Source: an uncultured Clostridia bacterium (GTDB taxonomy: Bacteria; Bacillota; Clostridia; Peptostreptococcales; Anaerovoracaceae). Taken from it: DNA of 64,000 nt. The notes beneath the pieces were generated by a model. The model saw only the letters and a program-made list of their open reading frames with translations, was not told the DNA's origin and did no database searches. Shown in pieces: positions 63,866-64,000 of this stretch. Within the stretch, counting starts at the first letter, position 1. The number at the start of each line of letters is the position of its first letter. The stretch spans positions 15,904 through 79,903 of the forward strand of contig CALCEY010000014.1 in NCBI GenBank assembly GCA_937900415.1, given 5' to 3'. The translations under genes were made by a program, and so were the position numbers.

Positions 63866-64000
63866 ATGAATATTGCAATGATTTTAATAGGTGTTCTTAT
63901 TTTTCTTTCTTTTCCATTTATTGTTTTGCAAAAAATCAAAAAAATGAAACAAGAAGATACAGACGAGGCAAAGAAAAAATTAAATTTATTTCTTATTTGC
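63866..64000 (+). CDS. Small membrane protein, N-terminal part
   Basis: Open frame running off the window edge; 45 residues visible. A strong ribosome site (GAGGAGG) precedes the ATG. Residues 3-22 are one hydrophobic helix (IAMILIGVLIFLSFPFIVLQ), followed by a Lys/Glu-rich stretch. I do not recognise a family. AT-rich like the preceding methyltransferase gene. Confidence 0.6.
   Translation, partial: MNIAMILIGVLIFLSFPFIVLQKIKKMKQEDTDEAKKKLNLFLIC

Overview
The window looks like a chromosomal segment of an anaerobic, amino-acid-fermenting Firmicute of the class Clostridia. The reasons are AGGAGG-type ribosome sites, heavy use of ATA, AGA and AGG codons, several TTG/GTG starts, a complete histidine-utilisation operon of the formimidoyl-tetrahydrofolate type, sigma-54 control of amino-acid catabolism, and ornithine-racemase-like PLP proteins. 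No closer placement can be supported from sequence alone. No rRNA, tRNA, CRISPR array or intact mobile element was recognised.

Layout. 0-2.8 kb: the end of a DMT exporter, then a FeoA-FeoB fusion for ferrous iron uptake. 3.1-9.6 kb: hutH-hutU-hutI-fchA-ftcD, which turns histidine into glutamate and a C1-folate. A class B sortase follows. 10.5-20.1 kb: housekeeping and transport genes: a DUF4430 lipoprotein, a degenerate amidohydrolase, a DUF2284 protein, a MATE exporter, alanine racemase, a sodium symporter, a phosphoribosyltransferase, and bioY-birA. 20.2-20.96 kb: a tandem array of three ~84-bp units and about 470 bp of unassigned non-coding sequence. 20.97-25.0 kb: a CBS-domain membrane protein and secA.

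26-48.2 kb is the most interesting part: a catabolic island for peptides and modified amino acids under apparent sigma-54 control. Its first operon encodes a D-aminoacylase-like amidohydrolase, a threonine/hydroxyaspartate-type dehydratase, a class I aminotransferase, an aldolase resembling 4-hydroxy-2-oxoglutarate aldolase (HOGA), a homoserine dehydrogenase and a class V (alanine-glyoxylate type) aminotransferase. Its second operon encodes an L-2-amino-thiazoline-4-carboxylate-hydrolase-family protein and a complete Opp/Dpp ABC transporter. A third group encodes dipeptidase PepD, a YtcJ-type amidohydrolase, an N-carbamoyl-amino-acid hydrolase and a sigma-54-dependent activator. Immediately downstream is a second copy of the class V aminotransferase, nearly identical to the first (one silent change in 1,174 bp). 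Three -24/-12 promoters precede the two operons and this second copy. Each has the same TGAAAAA motif 46-48 bp upstream, so one local activator probably drives all three units.

48.4-62.0 kb is housekeeping: prfB with its programmed frameshift, tex, a PpaX-like phosphatase, an AddB-like nuclease, a GNAT acetyltransferase, deoD with two tandem racemase-like paralogues, greA, and a lysS with an extra C-terminal tRNA-binding domain. From about 62.3 kb the sequence becomes more AT-rich and patchy: a truncated XRE regulator, a methyltransferase, a hairpin-rich spacer and the start of a small membrane protein. This suggests the edge of an acquired segment.
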